Shown here piece after piece: positions 1 to 9,136 of a stretch of DNA of 55,945 bases. This stretch comes from Bacteroides sp. Its GTDB lineage: Bacteria > Bacteroidota > Bacteroidia > Bacteroidales > SM23-62. The position numbers were made by a program, and so were the translations under genes. How positions within the stretch are numbered: position 1 is the stretch's first letter; each line of letters begins with the position of its first letter. The DNA is taken from NCBI GenBank assembly GCA_011053095.1, contig DRHS01000159.1:1-55945 (forward strand), read 5' to 3'. The notes under the pieces are model-generated. The model worked only from the letters and a program-made list of their open reading frames with translations. It did no database searches and was not told where the DNA came from.

Positions 1-86
1 CACCTCTATTTGCCAGTTGACAATTGATCAGATGCAGGAACTCATGAAAAAGAACCTGAATTTTGCATTGAAGATTAACAAACTGA
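1..86. repeat. inverted copy of crp-like gene segment at the window edge
   Basis: Bases 1-86 are an exact reverse complement of 1286-1371, which lie inside the Crp-family gene. The match stops abruptly at base 87, inside the coding frame of the DUF6029 gene. A perfect, undiverged 86-bp fold-back at the very end of a sequence is more typical of a chimeric read or assembly end than of biology. Confidence 0.9.
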
Positions 87-437
87 GCCCGGTATATCGT
101 ATGCCCTGAGCAATAATCCGTTCCCGAGCATCTCGTAGTAATTTCCGGCCTTGAACTGGAAGGATCTGGATTTATACTGGAGTTGTATTTGAGTGGGACT
201 AAAATAGCGGCGATCGGGAAATTCATTGATGAAATACTCAAACCTCCCCGAAGCTTTAAATCCTTTATAGCGGTAATTAAGATTCAACTGATTGTAATTT
301 GAAATCAGGTTAGCCGGTTCCGAACCCGGAACGTTTCCAAGCTGGACTTCAAAAAGGTTGTTACCTCCAAACTGGCTATATAAGTTGCCCGACATGATTA
401 ACAAGCCTGTGATTATGGTATATCTCAGGGTATTCAA
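87..437 (-). CDS. DUF6029-like outer-membrane protein, 3' end missing
   Basis: N-terminal part (about 115 residues) of a protein with a signal peptide (about residues 1-21, ending LYSQ) followed by alternating aromatic beta-strand segments, as in an outer-membrane barrel. The stretch GNYYEMLGNGLLLRAY matches what I recall of the Bacteroidota family DUF6029, whose members are several hundred residues long. The reading frame runs into the inverted crp fragment at base 86 and meets a stop at 75-77, so the last residues are not authentic and the gene is cut by the artefact. It starts 5 bp after the TlpA-like gene and is probably co-transcribed with it. No function is known. Confidence 0.6.
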
Positions 438-442
438 TTTAT

Positions 443-937
443 TTATTTACCTGATGCCAGGTATTTCTCAATTTCTTCGCGGATCTCAAGTTCATCACCG
501 GCATTGAAACCCTCATGGGTATAGACGATATTCAGATCCCTGTCAACAATTATTAATGTGGGAACGGCCATGACGTTCAATTCTCCCATGAGTTCTCCAC
601 TGGGATCAAGGAGAACCGGATAGGTGATCCCCATTGAAGAGGCAAAAGGTTTGACCTTGGAAGTGTTCCTGGGACTGTCAACGCTGATCCCCACAAACTT
701 AACACCCTTTGAATCCATTGCATCGCTCATCTCCACCAGTTTGGGGAGGGAACGGATGCAGGGCTGGCACCAGGTGGCCCAGAAATCTATCACAGTAAGG
801 TTCTCTCCTTGAATATCAGAGAGGTAGACCGTTTTATGGTTGACATCCTTCAGACTGAAATCATAGACTCTGCCCTGGAATCCTGTCAAAATGGTAACCG
901 AGACGATTATAATCAGTAGTGCTCTAATGCGCTTCAT
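443..937 (-). CDS. TlpA/ResA-like exported thioredoxin
   Basis: 164-residue thiol-disulfide oxidoreductase. An N-terminal hydrophobic segment (residues 5-20) is a signal peptide or anchor, so the catalytic domain should sit in the periplasm. The active-site motif WCQPC has its cysteines at positions 57 and 60, and the cis-proline is in VMAVPT near residue 126, both as in TlpA/ResA proteins. The likely role is reduction or repair of envelope thiols. It lies between the Crp-family regulator (64 bp upstream) and the DUF6029-like gene (5 bp downstream). The partner substrate is unknown. Confidence 0.88.
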   Translation of the reverse strand: MKRIRALLIIIVSVTILTGFQGRVYDFSLKDVNHKTVYLSDIQGENLTVIDFWATWCQPCIRSLPKLVEMSDAMDSKGVKFVGISVDSPRNTSKVKPFASSMGITYPVLLDPSGELMGELNVMAVPTLIIVDRDLNIVYTHEGFNAGDELEIREEIEKYLASGK

Positions 938-1001
938 TATATCTAACTTTTCTTTGGTACGGTTTCAAAATACTCATTCCAGTGTGTGTTAAATGTCAGC
1001 C

Positions 1002-1703
1002 CTATGACAGCGCCTTGATATTGGGAACATAAATGCTGCGCCGGCCAAAATCGATTAACCCCTCCGATTTCATTTCATTGAGCAGGGTTGTTACCGTCTG
1101 CCGTGTGGTACCGATCAGGTCAGCCATATCCTTATGCGTGAGAAAATGATTAATCTGGTAAGACTCGCCTTTTTCTTCACCCTTTTCTTCTGCAAATTCC
1201 CTGATAAACTCAAGCATACGGGTGCGAACATCCTTAAAAACAAGTGAGTCTACCCTTCGTTCAAGTTTCCGGATCCTCAATCCGATCAGTTTGTTAATCT
1301 TCAATGCAAAATTCAGGTTCTTTTTCATGAGTTCCTGCATCTGATCAATTGTCAACTGGCAAATAGAGGTGTTGTCCTGTACAACTATGGCAAAATCTTT
1401 TCTTTTTTCCTCACCAAGGATGGATAACTCTCCGAAGACATCCCCACTTGTGAGAACTGATTTGATCACCTCAGAACCCTCGTCGGTATAATAGAGGATC
1501 TTCACCTTGCCTTCGACCAGAAGGTATATGGAATTGGACGGATCATCAGTGAAGTAAATGAATTCGCCCTTTTTGTAATTTTTGAATTGATGCTCCTCTT
1601 TAAAATCCGCAAACTTATGCGGGCAAAAAATAGAAAAGAGATTAACCTTCTCGATATACCACATATTTCCATCTCCCCCACTGTGTTTCTCATTCAATTC
1701 CAT
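1002..1703 (-). CDS. Crp/Fnr-family transcriptional regulator
   Basis: 233 residues. Residues about 20-130 form a cyclic-nucleotide-binding-type beta-roll (GEFIYFTDDPSNSIYLLVEG and GDVFGELSILG), followed by a dimerisation helix. A winged helix-turn-helix occupies about 189-217 (KDMADLIGTTRQTVTTLLNEM). There is no N-terminal cysteine cluster as in Fnr, so a 4Fe-4S sensor is unlikely; the ligand cannot be told from sequence. The gene heads a minus-strand group with tlpA and DUF6029, which it may regulate. A segment of it (1286-1371) is duplicated in inverted form at the window edge. Confidence 0.9.
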   Translation of the reverse strand: MELNEKHSGGDGNMWYIEKVNLFSIFCPHKFADFKEEHQFKNYKKGEFIYFTDDPSNSIYLLVEGKVKILYYTDEGSEVIKSVLTSGDVFGELSILGEEKRKDFAIVVQDNTSICQLTIDQMQELMKKNLNFALKINKLIGLRIRKLERRVDSLVFKDVRTRMLEFIREFAEEKGEEKGESYQINHFLTHKDMADLIGTTRQTVTTLLNEMKSEGLIDFGRRSIYVPNIKALS

Positions 1704-1875
1704 ACCGCTAATTTAGGAATTAAGGATTTCATATTCCTTTATTTGGAAGTGATTTAACATCAGTTTAAGAAAGTCCCAGGGTGAAGCAACTCCTGAGGCC
1801 AATATTTCATCTATTAAATAACATTGTTTTGTTTTTGAAATTTCACTAAATTATACTCACCCTAAATTCTAAGAA

Positions 1876-4188
1876 ATGAAATACTTAACCTCACCCCGCA
1901 GACATGTCAGATCTTTGATAATCCTGCTTCTGCCTGCACTAATCCTGGGAAACATACCGGCTTTTTCTCAAAATACTGAAGACTCAGGGGATCAAACCCT
2001 TTCACCCTATTTCTTTGTGATGAGCAATGATACCAGCATTGACCAGATGCCCTTGAAATCAACATCGGCCGATGTGCAGATCAGCGGTATCATCGCCAAT
2101 GTAACTGTAAAACAAACCTATTGCAACGAAGGGGATTCCGTTCTTGAGGCAATCTATGTTTTCCCCGCATCGACACGTGCGGCAGTGCATTATATGCAGA
2201 TGTCACTTGGATATAGGATCCTGATCGCACAGATCAAGGAAAAAGAGGAGGCAAGAGAGATCTATGAAGAGGCTAAGGAGGAAGGAAAAACGGTTACCCT
2301 GCTCGAACAGGAACGACCCAATGTTTTCAAAATGACTGTGGGAAATATTCTTCCCGGCGATACCATTGAGGTAGAAATGAGGTATACGGAATTATTACTA
2401 CCCCTTGAGAGTGAGTATGAATTTGTTTACCCGACGGTTGTGGGTCCCCGCTATGTGAGTCCCTCAGAAGATGGAGAATCCTGGACCGAATCTCCTTACC
2501 AGCATGAAGGTGAGGATCCGCTTTACGATTTTCATATAAACATCTGTATAAACGCCGGAATGGATATTAAAGAGGTGTACAGTACCTCTCATAATGATAT
2601 GCTCTTCTCAGGAGAAACAAAACAGGCTGCCTGTGCTTCATCTGACCTGAATGGAAACAAGGATGTAGTTGTGAAGTACCGTCTTTCCGGAGCACAGATC
2701 GAATCGGGATTACTTACCTATGAGGGAGAGGATGAAAATTTCTTCCTTGCCATGTTCCAGCCCCCGAAAAATCCCCAGGATTACCAGATACCTCCACGTG
2801 AGTACGTTTTTATTATGGATGTTTCAGGCTCCATGAGCGGTTTCCCCATCCAGGTATCAAAAGCCTTACTGACTGACCTTGTGGGTGGATTGCGTACACA
2901 GGATCGTTTCAACCTGGTATTCTTTGCGGGCAGGACTTATACCCTGTCAACTGCCTCTCTGCCTGCATCCCCTGAAAATATTGATGCAGCCATAAATGCG
3001 ATCAACGATAAAACCGGGGGTGGGGGGACAGAGTTAATGACTGCTCTGAAGACTGCTCTTTCGCTTCAGGGGACTAAAGATTTCGCCAGGACCTTTGTCA
3101 TTATTACAGATGGATATGTTAGTGTTGAGCGCCAGGCTTTTGACCTGATCCGAAGCAACCTGGGTGAGGCTAACTTTTTCGCCTTTGGCATCGGATCATC
3201 AACGAACAGGTATATCATCGAGGGAATTGCACATTGCGGGATGGGAGAACCATTTATAATATTGAATGAAACCGAGGCTGAATCTTCAGCCGACCGGTTC
3301 AGAAAATACATTGAGTATCCTGTGCTTACGAATATTGAAGTCGATTTTAACGGCTTTAGCGTCTATGATGTAGAACCCCCTGAAGTACCCGATGTATTTG
3401 CCGAACGTCCGGTAATCCTCTTCGGGAAGTATTCGGATGGACTGACAGGTGAAATAAAAATTAGGGGACTGAGCGGCAATCAGATCCATACAGACAAACT
3501 GGATGTAAGTCAACACCAGGCCGATTCTGCCAATGATGCATTACGTTATCTCTGGGCACGCTACAAGATCCGGTTGCTTGATGATTATGGGAGGGCAGGA
3601 TCCGGTGATTGGATTACAGCCGAAGACTTTTCTGATTCTGTGAAGAATGAAATCACCCGCCTGGGACTTAAATATAACCTGCTGACCCAGTACACTTCAT
3701 TTATAGCAGTCGATTCACTCGTGCGAGCAGATTCGGGCAGTGCAGTCACAGTGAAACAACCCCTCCCCATTCCAGAAGGAGTTTCAAATGAAGCAGTTGG
3801 TGATAGCAGATATCTGGGACAATCAGGCGGCTGGGTACAAACGGCAGATTACTCTGAATCATATGACGCATTCGGAAACAAGGCAGCACTGGATCCCGAA
3901 AGCTCACAGATTGTTACGGTTTTCCCGAATCCATTCAGTACTCAAACGGGTATCCGGGTATTTGTAAATAAAGACGATACACCGAAGCCCATGTCCATTA
4001 ATATTTACAATGCATTGGGTCAGCTGATTGATGTACTGGATTTCAATATTTCTGAAGATGGCTGGCACCATATAGAACTTGATTTTGCTAATGATTACCC
4101 GGAACTACCGGCGGGATTATACAGTGCAGTTCTTATGATTGGGAACAAGCGAACCCAACCTGTGTCATTGCTTTATGTAAAAAGTTGA
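1876..4188 (+). CDS. VIT and vWA domain protein with T9SS sorting tail
   Basis: 770 residues, exported. A signal peptide covers about residues 1-31. A vault/inter-alpha-trypsin (VIT) domain follows at about 45-175, then a von Willebrand A domain from about 309 to 480 with the metal-site motif DVSGS at 315-319. The last 95 or so residues (FPNPFS ... LPAGLYSAVL) form a type A C-terminal sorting domain of the type IX secretion system, so the protein should cross the outer membrane and be anchored or released. The architecture resembles inter-alpha-trypsin-inhibitor heavy chains; a protein- or metal-ion-dependent adhesion role is inferred. It ends 12 bp from the convergent DUF434 gene. Confidence 0.88.
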   Translation: MKYLTSPRRHVRSLIILLLPALILGNIPAFSQNTEDSGDQTLSPYFFVMSNDTSIDQMPLKSTSADVQISGIIANVTVKQTYCNEGDSVLEAIYVFPASTRAAVHYMQMSLGYRILIAQIKEKEEAREIYEEAKEEGKTVTLLEQERPNVFKMTVGNILPGDTIEVEMRYTELLLPLESEYEFVYPTVVGPRYVSPSEDGESWTESPYQHEGEDPLYDFHINICINAGMDIKEVYSTSHNDMLFSGETKQAACASSDLNGNKDVVVKYRLSGAQIESGLLTYEGEDENFFLAMFQPPKNPQDYQIPPREYVFIMDVSGSMSGFPIQVSKALLTDLVGGLRTQDRFNLVFFAGRTYTLSTASLPASPENIDAAINAINDKTGGGGTELMTALKTALSLQGTKDFARTFVIITDGYVSVERQAFDLIRSNLGEANFFAFGIGSSTNRYIIEGIAHCGMGEPFIILNETEAESSADRFRKYIEYPVLTNIEVDFNGFSVYDVEPPEVPDVFAERPVILFGKYSDGLTGEIKIRGLSGNQIHTDKLDVSQHQADSANDALRYLWARYKIRLLDDYGRAGSGDWITAEDFSDSVKNEITRLGLKYNLLTQYTSFIAVDSLVRADSGSAVTVKQPLPIPEGVSNEAVGDSRYLGQSGGWVQTADYSESYDAFGNKAALDPESSQIVTVFPNPFSTQTGIRVFVNKDDTPKPMSINIYNALGQLIDVLDFNISEDGWHHIELDFANDYPELPAGLYSAVLMIGNKRTQPVSLLYVKS

Positions 4189-4200
4189 GGATTAAGGGAC

Positions 4201-4881
4201 TCATGCAAGCAGCCTGCCTAAATCAGGCAGGTGCAGATCAAAATTGTCAACAAGTATCATGTGAGCAAGGTCTACAATGGGCTGTTCGGTATTGTCCAGA
4301 ATGTCTGAATCAGAACTTGCTATTATGCCAGTGGCTTGTTTTATCAGAAGGGCATCCGGATTTTTGTCGATCCGTGCATCACCCTCCAGTCCGGCGGATT
4401 CAATTAATCCCCTTATCCTTCCAGCCAGTTCTGCACTGTGTGAAACGGGACTGTCGAGGATGAAATCCACAGAGGAGGGCTTGCTCTTCCCCAAAAATTG
4501 CATACACATTTCCACTGCTTTTTCAAACAGAGGCTCACCCAGGGGTTTTCCATAAACTTCGCCGGTATCTCTTACAAACTGATCGCAGGCGATGAAAACC
4601 ATCCTGCCCAGTAAGTAATTACAGATTGTGAAAAGTACATTATAGGCATCTATATGCAACTCCTGCCCTTCTATTTTCCGCCTGGTTTTTCGAATTCTTC
4701 CGCGTATATCGTTTTCCGGGAAAACACCCCTGGATAACATTATTCGCTGGAAAGTATTCAGGAGGTAACGGTCACCGACGATCTTCAGAATACTTTTACG
4801 GGGATAATTACGGTTAAGCATATAAGCATAATCCCTCAATGCCCTTGTAAACTCATCGGTAATTATATCATTCCTCATCAA
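4201..4881 (-). CDS. DUF434-domain protein
   Basis: 226 residues, soluble, no signal peptide. The N-terminal 60 residues (ALRDYAYMLNRNYPRKSILKIVGDRYLL) match DUF434 as I recall it. The C-terminal part carries scattered acidic residues (HIDAYNVL, FILDSPVSHS, SSDSDILD) in an order suggesting a PIN/NYN-like nuclease fold; this is inference only. The start overlaps the stop of the upstream dihydroorotate-dehydrogenase-like gene by 4 bp (ATGA), so the two are translationally coupled. Function unknown. Confidence 0.75.
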   Translation of the reverse strand: MMRNDIITDEFTRALRDYAYMLNRNYPRKSILKIVGDRYLLNTFQRIMLSRGVFPENDIRGRIRKTRRKIEGQELHIDAYNVLFTICNYLLGRMVFIACDQFVRDTGEVYGKPLGEPLFEKAVEMCMQFLGKSKPSSVDFILDSPVSHSAELAGRIRGLIESAGLEGDARIDKNPDALLIKQATGIIASSDSDILDNTEQPIVDLAHMILVDNFDLHLPDLGRLLA

Positions 4882-5873
4882 CCGGTATATCCCCTGAAAT
4901 ACTTCATAAACTGAACCCGCTCATATGCAGCAGGATTATCACTTTTGGACTGGCTGAGCTTTCCTTTGAAATCTTCGATGCTCTTAAAATTGTTCTTATC
5001 CATCCAGGTTTCAAGGTCGTGCAGCATTTCTGCAATCCGCTCTCCACCATGCCTGTATAATGCAGAAACTACCTGTACCGCATCTGCACCTGCCAGAAGT
5101 TGTTTGATGACAGCGGTACCATCATGAATTCCGGTAGAGGCTGCCAGGTCACATTTTACCCTCTCGGCCATAATAGCTATCCACCTCATCGAAAGTGAAA
5201 GATCGCCTGGTGAACTAAGAACAGAACCTGAGGTTATTTCAAATTTATCAATATCGATATCAGGGCTGTAAAAGCGGTTAAATAATACCAATCCTTTGAT
5301 ACTGGTCTCCGACAGCTTCATAATCATGCTTGCCAGGTTGGAGAAATAATAAGATATCTTAAGAGCGACAGGTATCTTGATCCTGTCTGCCACTTCTGCA
5401 ATGATATCAAAATATACTTTTTCGTTTTCTTCAACACTGCGTTTTATATCCGATGGAAGGATAAAAAGATTCAGTTCCAGAGCATCTGCGCCTGCTGATT
5501 CAAGCTCTTTGGGAAACCACGTCCACTGCCTGGCTGTCATACAGTTGATACTTGGAATTACCGGAATGGATACCTCTGACTTTACCTTTCTGAGCATATC
5601 AAGATATTCAGTGGTGCTTTCCCTTGGGGCATCTTCATACTGGTAGAAATCCAGTGTTTCCGGATAAAGAGTCCCACCGGACTGCATCTGTCCAATGCTT
5701 GCTTGCTTCTCCAGTATAATTTCCTCCTCAAACATTGATTTCAGGATTATTGCAGCGGCCCCGTTTTGTTCCAGGTTTCGAATTGATTCGGTCTTATCGG
5801 TAAGTCCTGAACTGCCAACAATTATAGGATTCCGGAGTTGTAATCCCATATATTCTACAGAGAGGTCTGCCAT
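4878..5873 (-). CDS. dihydroorotate dehydrogenase-like flavoprotein
   Basis: 331-residue TIM-barrel of the class 1 DHOD/FMN family. The N-terminus (LSVEYMGLQLRNPIIVGSSG) is the family's flavin-side strand; INCMTARQW, ALELNLF and ALKIS follow in order, and the phosphate-binding C-terminal part is AASTGIHDG and GADAVQVVSALYRHG. True PyrD proteins keep a catalytic Cys or Ser base in a different context, so pyrimidine synthesis is not assured; this subgroup is usually annotated 'DHOD-like'. It overlaps the DUF434 gene by 4 bp. Dihydroorotate as substrate is unproven. Confidence 0.82.
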   Translation of the reverse strand: MADLSVEYMGLQLRNPIIVGSSGLTDKTESIRNLEQNGAAAIILKSMFEEEIILEKQASIGQMQSGGTLYPETLDFYQYEDAPRESTTEYLDMLRKVKSEVSIPVIPSINCMTARQWTWFPKELESAGADALELNLFILPSDIKRSVEENEKVYFDIIAEVADRIKIPVALKISYYFSNLASMIMKLSETSIKGLVLFNRFYSPDIDIDKFEITSGSVLSSPGDLSLSMRWIAIMAERVKCDLAASTGIHDGTAVIKQLLAGADAVQVVSALYRHGGERIAEMLHDLETWMDKNNFKSIEDFKGKLSQSKSDNPAAYERVQFMKYFRGYTG

Positions 5874-5988
5874 TTTCTAAAGGGTTTTAGTTTTGAACAA
5901 AAATACAAGAAATAGATCGGATTCCCGGCGAATAATAATTGTTAATATCATTACCATTTGACAATTAGGCTATTATACTGGAAATCTA

Positions 5989-5996
5989 TACCTTTG
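5989..5996 (+). promoter_or_regulatory. -7 element TACCTTTG of the SPOR lipoprotein gene
   Basis: Exact fit to the Bacteroidota -7 consensus TAnnTTTG, about 47 bp before the start codon at 6043. No good -33 TTTG lies at the expected spacing. Confidence 0.5.
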
Positions 5997-6042
5997 TTTC
6001 TATATGGATTAGCAAAGAATATACAAACCAAACCATTCAAAT

Positions 6043-6531
6043 ATGAAAAAGGTCCTGTTCTTACTTATCATCGGCACTATCACCTTCTCCGGGTGTAAAT
6101 TTATCAATGAGAAAATTCTCAAAAAGGGTAGTGATACACTTGAGGTATACGTCTACAACCTTGAGCAGCAGCTGCGTAACAAGGACTCAGAATTCCAGGG
6201 CTCTCTTGCCGCGATGCAGAGGGAATCTCAGGCCAGGATTGATTCAATCATCCAGTACTATGAGAGTGAGCTTGCTTCAAAGGGTGGAAAATTCACATCA
6301 GCTGCTACGGGAACATACTACCTGATCGTAGGTAGTTTCAAAACACCTGATTATGCGACGAATTTTTCTGCAAAAGTAGCTGACATGGGATATACGTCCG
6401 AGATTGTGCAGGTAGGGTACTGGAACCTTGTAGTCGCTGAATCCTATGGCAATATCAGGGAAGCTCTTAATGGACTAGAAATAGTACGCTCAAGTGTGGC
6501 CATAAACTCCTGGATTTACGTAGCAAGGTAG
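6043..6531 (+). CDS. SPOR-domain lipoprotein
   Basis: 162 residues. A lipoprotein signal peptide ends in FSGC (lipidated Cys18). Residues about 40-80 are a charged coiled-coil, and about 90-160 are a SPOR domain (TYYLIVGSFKTPDYATNFSAKVADMGY ... NLVVAESYGNIREAL), which binds denuded peptidoglycan glycan strands. It probably localises at the division septum or peptidoglycan. It is monocistronic and ends 5 bp from the convergent phosphofructokinase gene. The partner is not visible from context. Confidence 0.82.
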   Translation: MKKVLFLLIIGTITFSGCKFINEKILKKGSDTLEVYVYNLEQQLRNKDSEFQGSLAAMQRESQARIDSIIQYYESELASKGGKFTSAATGTYYLIVGSFKTPDYATNFSAKVADMGYTSEIVQVGYWNLVVAESYGNIREALNGLEIVRSSVAINSWIYVAR

Positions 6532-6536
6532 TACTA

Positions 6537-7745
6537 CTATGAGCTGCCGGTCATTATGAACAGCGGCTGGAACTCGAAGCTTTTGTAATGCGGTCTGAGC
6601 CGGTCTATATTATAGTGCTTTTTAACGTCAACCAACTTCTTGGAACTGGTAACAACATCAAGAGGAGCATTATCGTATCGTCCGTTCCTTAACACAACCA
6701 GTCTTCCATGTATTCCCTTCAGGATCAGGTCAAGTGCAAGGTTACCGTAAGCCATTGGTACGATAGAATCGATGGCATCGGGATCCCCGCCACGAACCAT
6801 ATATCCGAGTCTCTGGTTAATGGTATTGATCTGGGTGCCATTATTAAATTTTGGGGATAATTCCTTGATCTTTTCAGAAACAACGTCGCCGATTCCTCCA
6901 AGCTTGGCATGGCCGAACATATCCTTCTCCATATTTGAGAAAGCCATTTCCTTCATGTCCTTGATCATGGAACCTTCAGATACAAGTACGATGGAATATT
7001 TACTTGGATTCCGGTTACGGTCGTCTACCATTAAATCAGTGAGATGTTCAAGGTCGAACTTGTGCTCGGGTATTACACATCGGTTGGCAGCACCGGCCAA
7101 GGTTGGAAGCATAGCAGTAAATCCCGCATAACGACCAAAAACCTCGAGTACAAGGATCCTTTCATGAGATCCAGCAGAGGTGCGGATAATGTTACACATA
7201 TGGATGGTCCGGGTAATACAGGTGCTGAATCCAATGCAGTAGTCCGTTCCCGGAACATCGTTATCCATTGTTTTGGGAATAGCTATAACCTTAACACCCT
7301 CCTGGTACATCCTCACTCCATAGCTGAGCGTGTCATCGCCACCAATGGGGATAAGAAAATCCACACCGAGGAATTCAAGGTTCTTGATGATCTCAGGAGT
7401 CAGATCATTAATTTCTTTATTGTAAGTGTCCTTCAGATGTTTTGGTACTGTAATTTGAGGACAATGGCTTGGTCGTGTTCTGGAGGTATGCAGAAAGGTT
7501 CCTCCGGTACGTCCGGCCCGGTTAACAATTTCTTCGGTCAATTCAATGACATTAGCAGAGTTATCCGCCTTCTTGTCACGTGAAAGCTCCATAATTCCAG
7601 CCCATCCTCTTCTAAGTCCAATTACCCTGTACCCTTCCCTGAGGGCACGGATGGTAATACCCCGGATTGCAGGATTCAAACCCGGTACATCTCCACCCCC
7701 GGTCAGGATGGCGATGGTGCCTTTAATCTTCTTTATATTTGCCAT
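6537..7745 (-). CDS. 6-phosphofructokinase, PPi-type active-site signature
   Basis: 402 residues. It carries the phosphofructokinase signatures TGGGDVPGLNP (15-25), IGGDD (134-138), PKTMDND (157-163) and a GYAG-type substrate loop (FGRYAGFTA). In the family, Gly at the GGDG position and PGT at the second motif favour ATP, whereas GGDD and PKTxDND favour pyrophosphate. This protein has the pyrophosphate pair, so reversible PPi-dependent fructose-6-phosphate phosphorylation is likely. The length is typical of non-allosteric long PFKs. The gene is probably transcribed alone. Confidence 0.88.
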   Translation of the reverse strand: MANIKKIKGTIAILTGGGDVPGLNPAIRGITIRALREGYRVIGLRRGWAGIMELSRDKKADNSANVIELTEEIVNRAGRTGGTFLHTSRTRPSHCPQITVPKHLKDTYNKEINDLTPEIIKNLEFLGVDFLIPIGGDDTLSYGVRMYQEGVKVIAIPKTMDNDVPGTDYCIGFSTCITRTIHMCNIIRTSAGSHERILVLEVFGRYAGFTAMLPTLAGAANRCVIPEHKFDLEHLTDLMVDDRNRNPSKYSIVLVSEGSMIKDMKEMAFSNMEKDMFGHAKLGGIGDVVSEKIKELSPKFNNGTQINTINQRLGYMVRGGDPDAIDSIVPMAYGNLALDLILKGIHGRLVVLRNGRYDNAPLDVVTSSKKLVDVKKHYNIDRLRPHYKSFEFQPLFIMTGSS

Positions 7746-7861
7746 AATTCTATGCTTTCAAACACCTTCCTGGTTTTCGAGCCGTAAATATAGTGTTTAT
7801 TTCAATTCACTTTGAGAGGTGGATTAGTTTAAAAAGAATTAAAATAAATGCTTCTATTTTC

Positions 7862-7869
7862 TACTTTTG
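7862..7869 (+). promoter_or_regulatory. -7 element TACTTTTG before the cobW-like gene
   Basis: Exact fit to TAnnTTTG ending 9 bp before ATG 7879. A transcription start about 7 bp downstream would give a nearly leaderless mRNA. It would also exclude the upstream in-frame TTG at 7867 as a start codon. The -33 region is poor. Confidence 0.4.
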
Positions 7870-7878
7870 CAGGATTGT

Positions 7879-8859
7879 ATGCAAACCACCGCCAACAGAA
7901 TACCAGTAACCATTATAACCGGTTTCCTGGGAGCAGGAAAAACCACTCTTCTGAACCAGCTAATCAGGGAGTACCCGGATAAGAATTATGCCATCATTGA
8001 AAACGAATTCGGTGAGGCAGGGATTGACAGTGAAATGGTCATTAATATTGACAATAATAACATTTGTGAACTTGCGAATGGCTGTATCTGCTGTACCCTT
8101 AATGACGACCTGGCTGAGCTTTTAAAGGACCTCCTCAACTCGGGTAAACCGTTCGATCACCTGTTGGTGGAAACTACAGGCATAGCTGATCCGGCCTCCG
8201 TTGTCCAGACTTTTTTCTCGGACCATGAGGTCAAATCTGCCTTTAAAATGGATTCTGTGATTTGCCTGGCCGATGCATTACACTACATCTCAGCAGCAAA
8301 AGAACAGGAGGAAGTCCACCGTCAAATCGCCATTGCCGATATAATCCTTCTGAATAAGTCCAGCGACCAGACACCCGGTGTATTAAAAGAAATCAGGGAA
8401 AGTATCCTCAGCCTAAATCCTCATTCAGAGATAATAGAGACCAGTTTTGCTGAGATCAGGGGACTCAAGTTGCTTGATCGCTTTGCTTATCAGGCAAACA
8501 GGGTCCAGGCTTTTACTCTTGATGTGTTCAGTGCAACGCGAGCAGGTGAGCCGGCAACAACACATTCAATCACGTCCCACAGCTTCATACTTCCAGGAGC
8601 CTTTGATATTGAAAAATTTTCCTATTGGATGGAGTATTTTTTATATATTAATCAATCTGTAATGTTCAGGGCAAAAGGCATTCTCAATTTTGACGGGAAT
8701 CCACACAAAATGATCCTTCAGAGTGTGCGCAGCTCATATCTTCTTGAGGACGGGGATTACTGGGATGCAGGGGAAGAAAGGATAAACCGGATCGTATTTA
8801 TCGGGAAAGATCTCAATCAAGCGGAAATCAAAGAAGCACTTGAAAACCTGATGGTTTAG
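7879..8859 (+). CDS. CobW/COG0523 G3E-family GTPase (metallochaperone)
   Basis: 326 residues from ATG 7879, chosen over the in-frame TTG at 7867 because that codon overlaps the promoter. Walker A GFLGAGKT is at 15-22, the metal-binding CxCC motif (GCICC) at 68-72, the switch motif ETTGIADP follows, NKSSD is a degenerate guanine-recognition NKxD, and a CobW C-terminal domain closes the protein. Family members insert Zn or other transition metals into client proteins. It is followed at 10 bp by yidD and then by a heavy-metal exporter gene, which supports a metal-homeostasis role. The client metal is unknown. Confidence 0.88.
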   Translation: MQTTANRIPVTIITGFLGAGKTTLLNQLIREYPDKNYAIIENEFGEAGIDSEMVINIDNNNICELANGCICCTLNDDLAELLKDLLNSGKPFDHLLVETTGIADPASVVQTFFSDHEVKSAFKMDSVICLADALHYISAAKEQEEVHRQIAIADIILLNKSSDQTPGVLKEIRESILSLNPHSEIIETSFAEIRGLKLLDRFAYQANRVQAFTLDVFSATRAGEPATTHSITSHSFILPGAFDIEKFSYWMEYFLYINQSVMFRAKGILNFDGNPHKMILQSVRSSYLLEDGDYWDAGEERINRIVFIGKDLNQAEIKEALENLMV

Positions 8860-8869
8860 GAGAAATGCA

Positions 8870-9136
8870 ATGAAAAAGTTTTTTAAAATATTGCGGGACG
8901 TCTTTATCTGGATAGCAATAATTCCGATCCGGATTTACCAGTATCTTATCTCGCCGCTGCTGCCCACCTCCTGCAGACATATTCCTTCCTGTTCCCAGTA
9001 TGCAATTGAAGCCCTGAAAACACATGGAATGTTCCGTGGCACCTACCTGGCCACCCACAGAATTTTACGATGCCACCCCTGGGGCACCCATGGGCATGAC
9101 CCTGTACCACCAAAACAAAGCAATAATCATGCATGA
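8870..9136 (+). CDS. membrane protein insertion efficiency factor YidD
   Basis: 88 residues. It shows an amphipathic N-terminal segment (residues 1-30) and the conserved core [22 protein letters not shown] plus [15 protein letters not shown], characteristic of YidD. The protein assists YidC-dependent insertion of inner-membrane proteins. YidD genes usually sit next to rnpA/yidC; here the gene is between a CobW GTPase and a metal exporter, overlapping the latter by 8 bp. Confidence 0.93.
   Translation: MKKFFKILRDVFIWIAIIPIRIYQYLISPLLPTSCRHIPSCSQYAIEALKTHGMFRGTYLATHRILRCHPWGTHGHDPVPPKQSNNHA

Noticed and set aside
9024..9128. Upstream ATG start for the metal exporter
   Set aside because: It would place 35 residues of non-membrane sequence in full overlap with yidD; ATG 9129 gives the normal family start.
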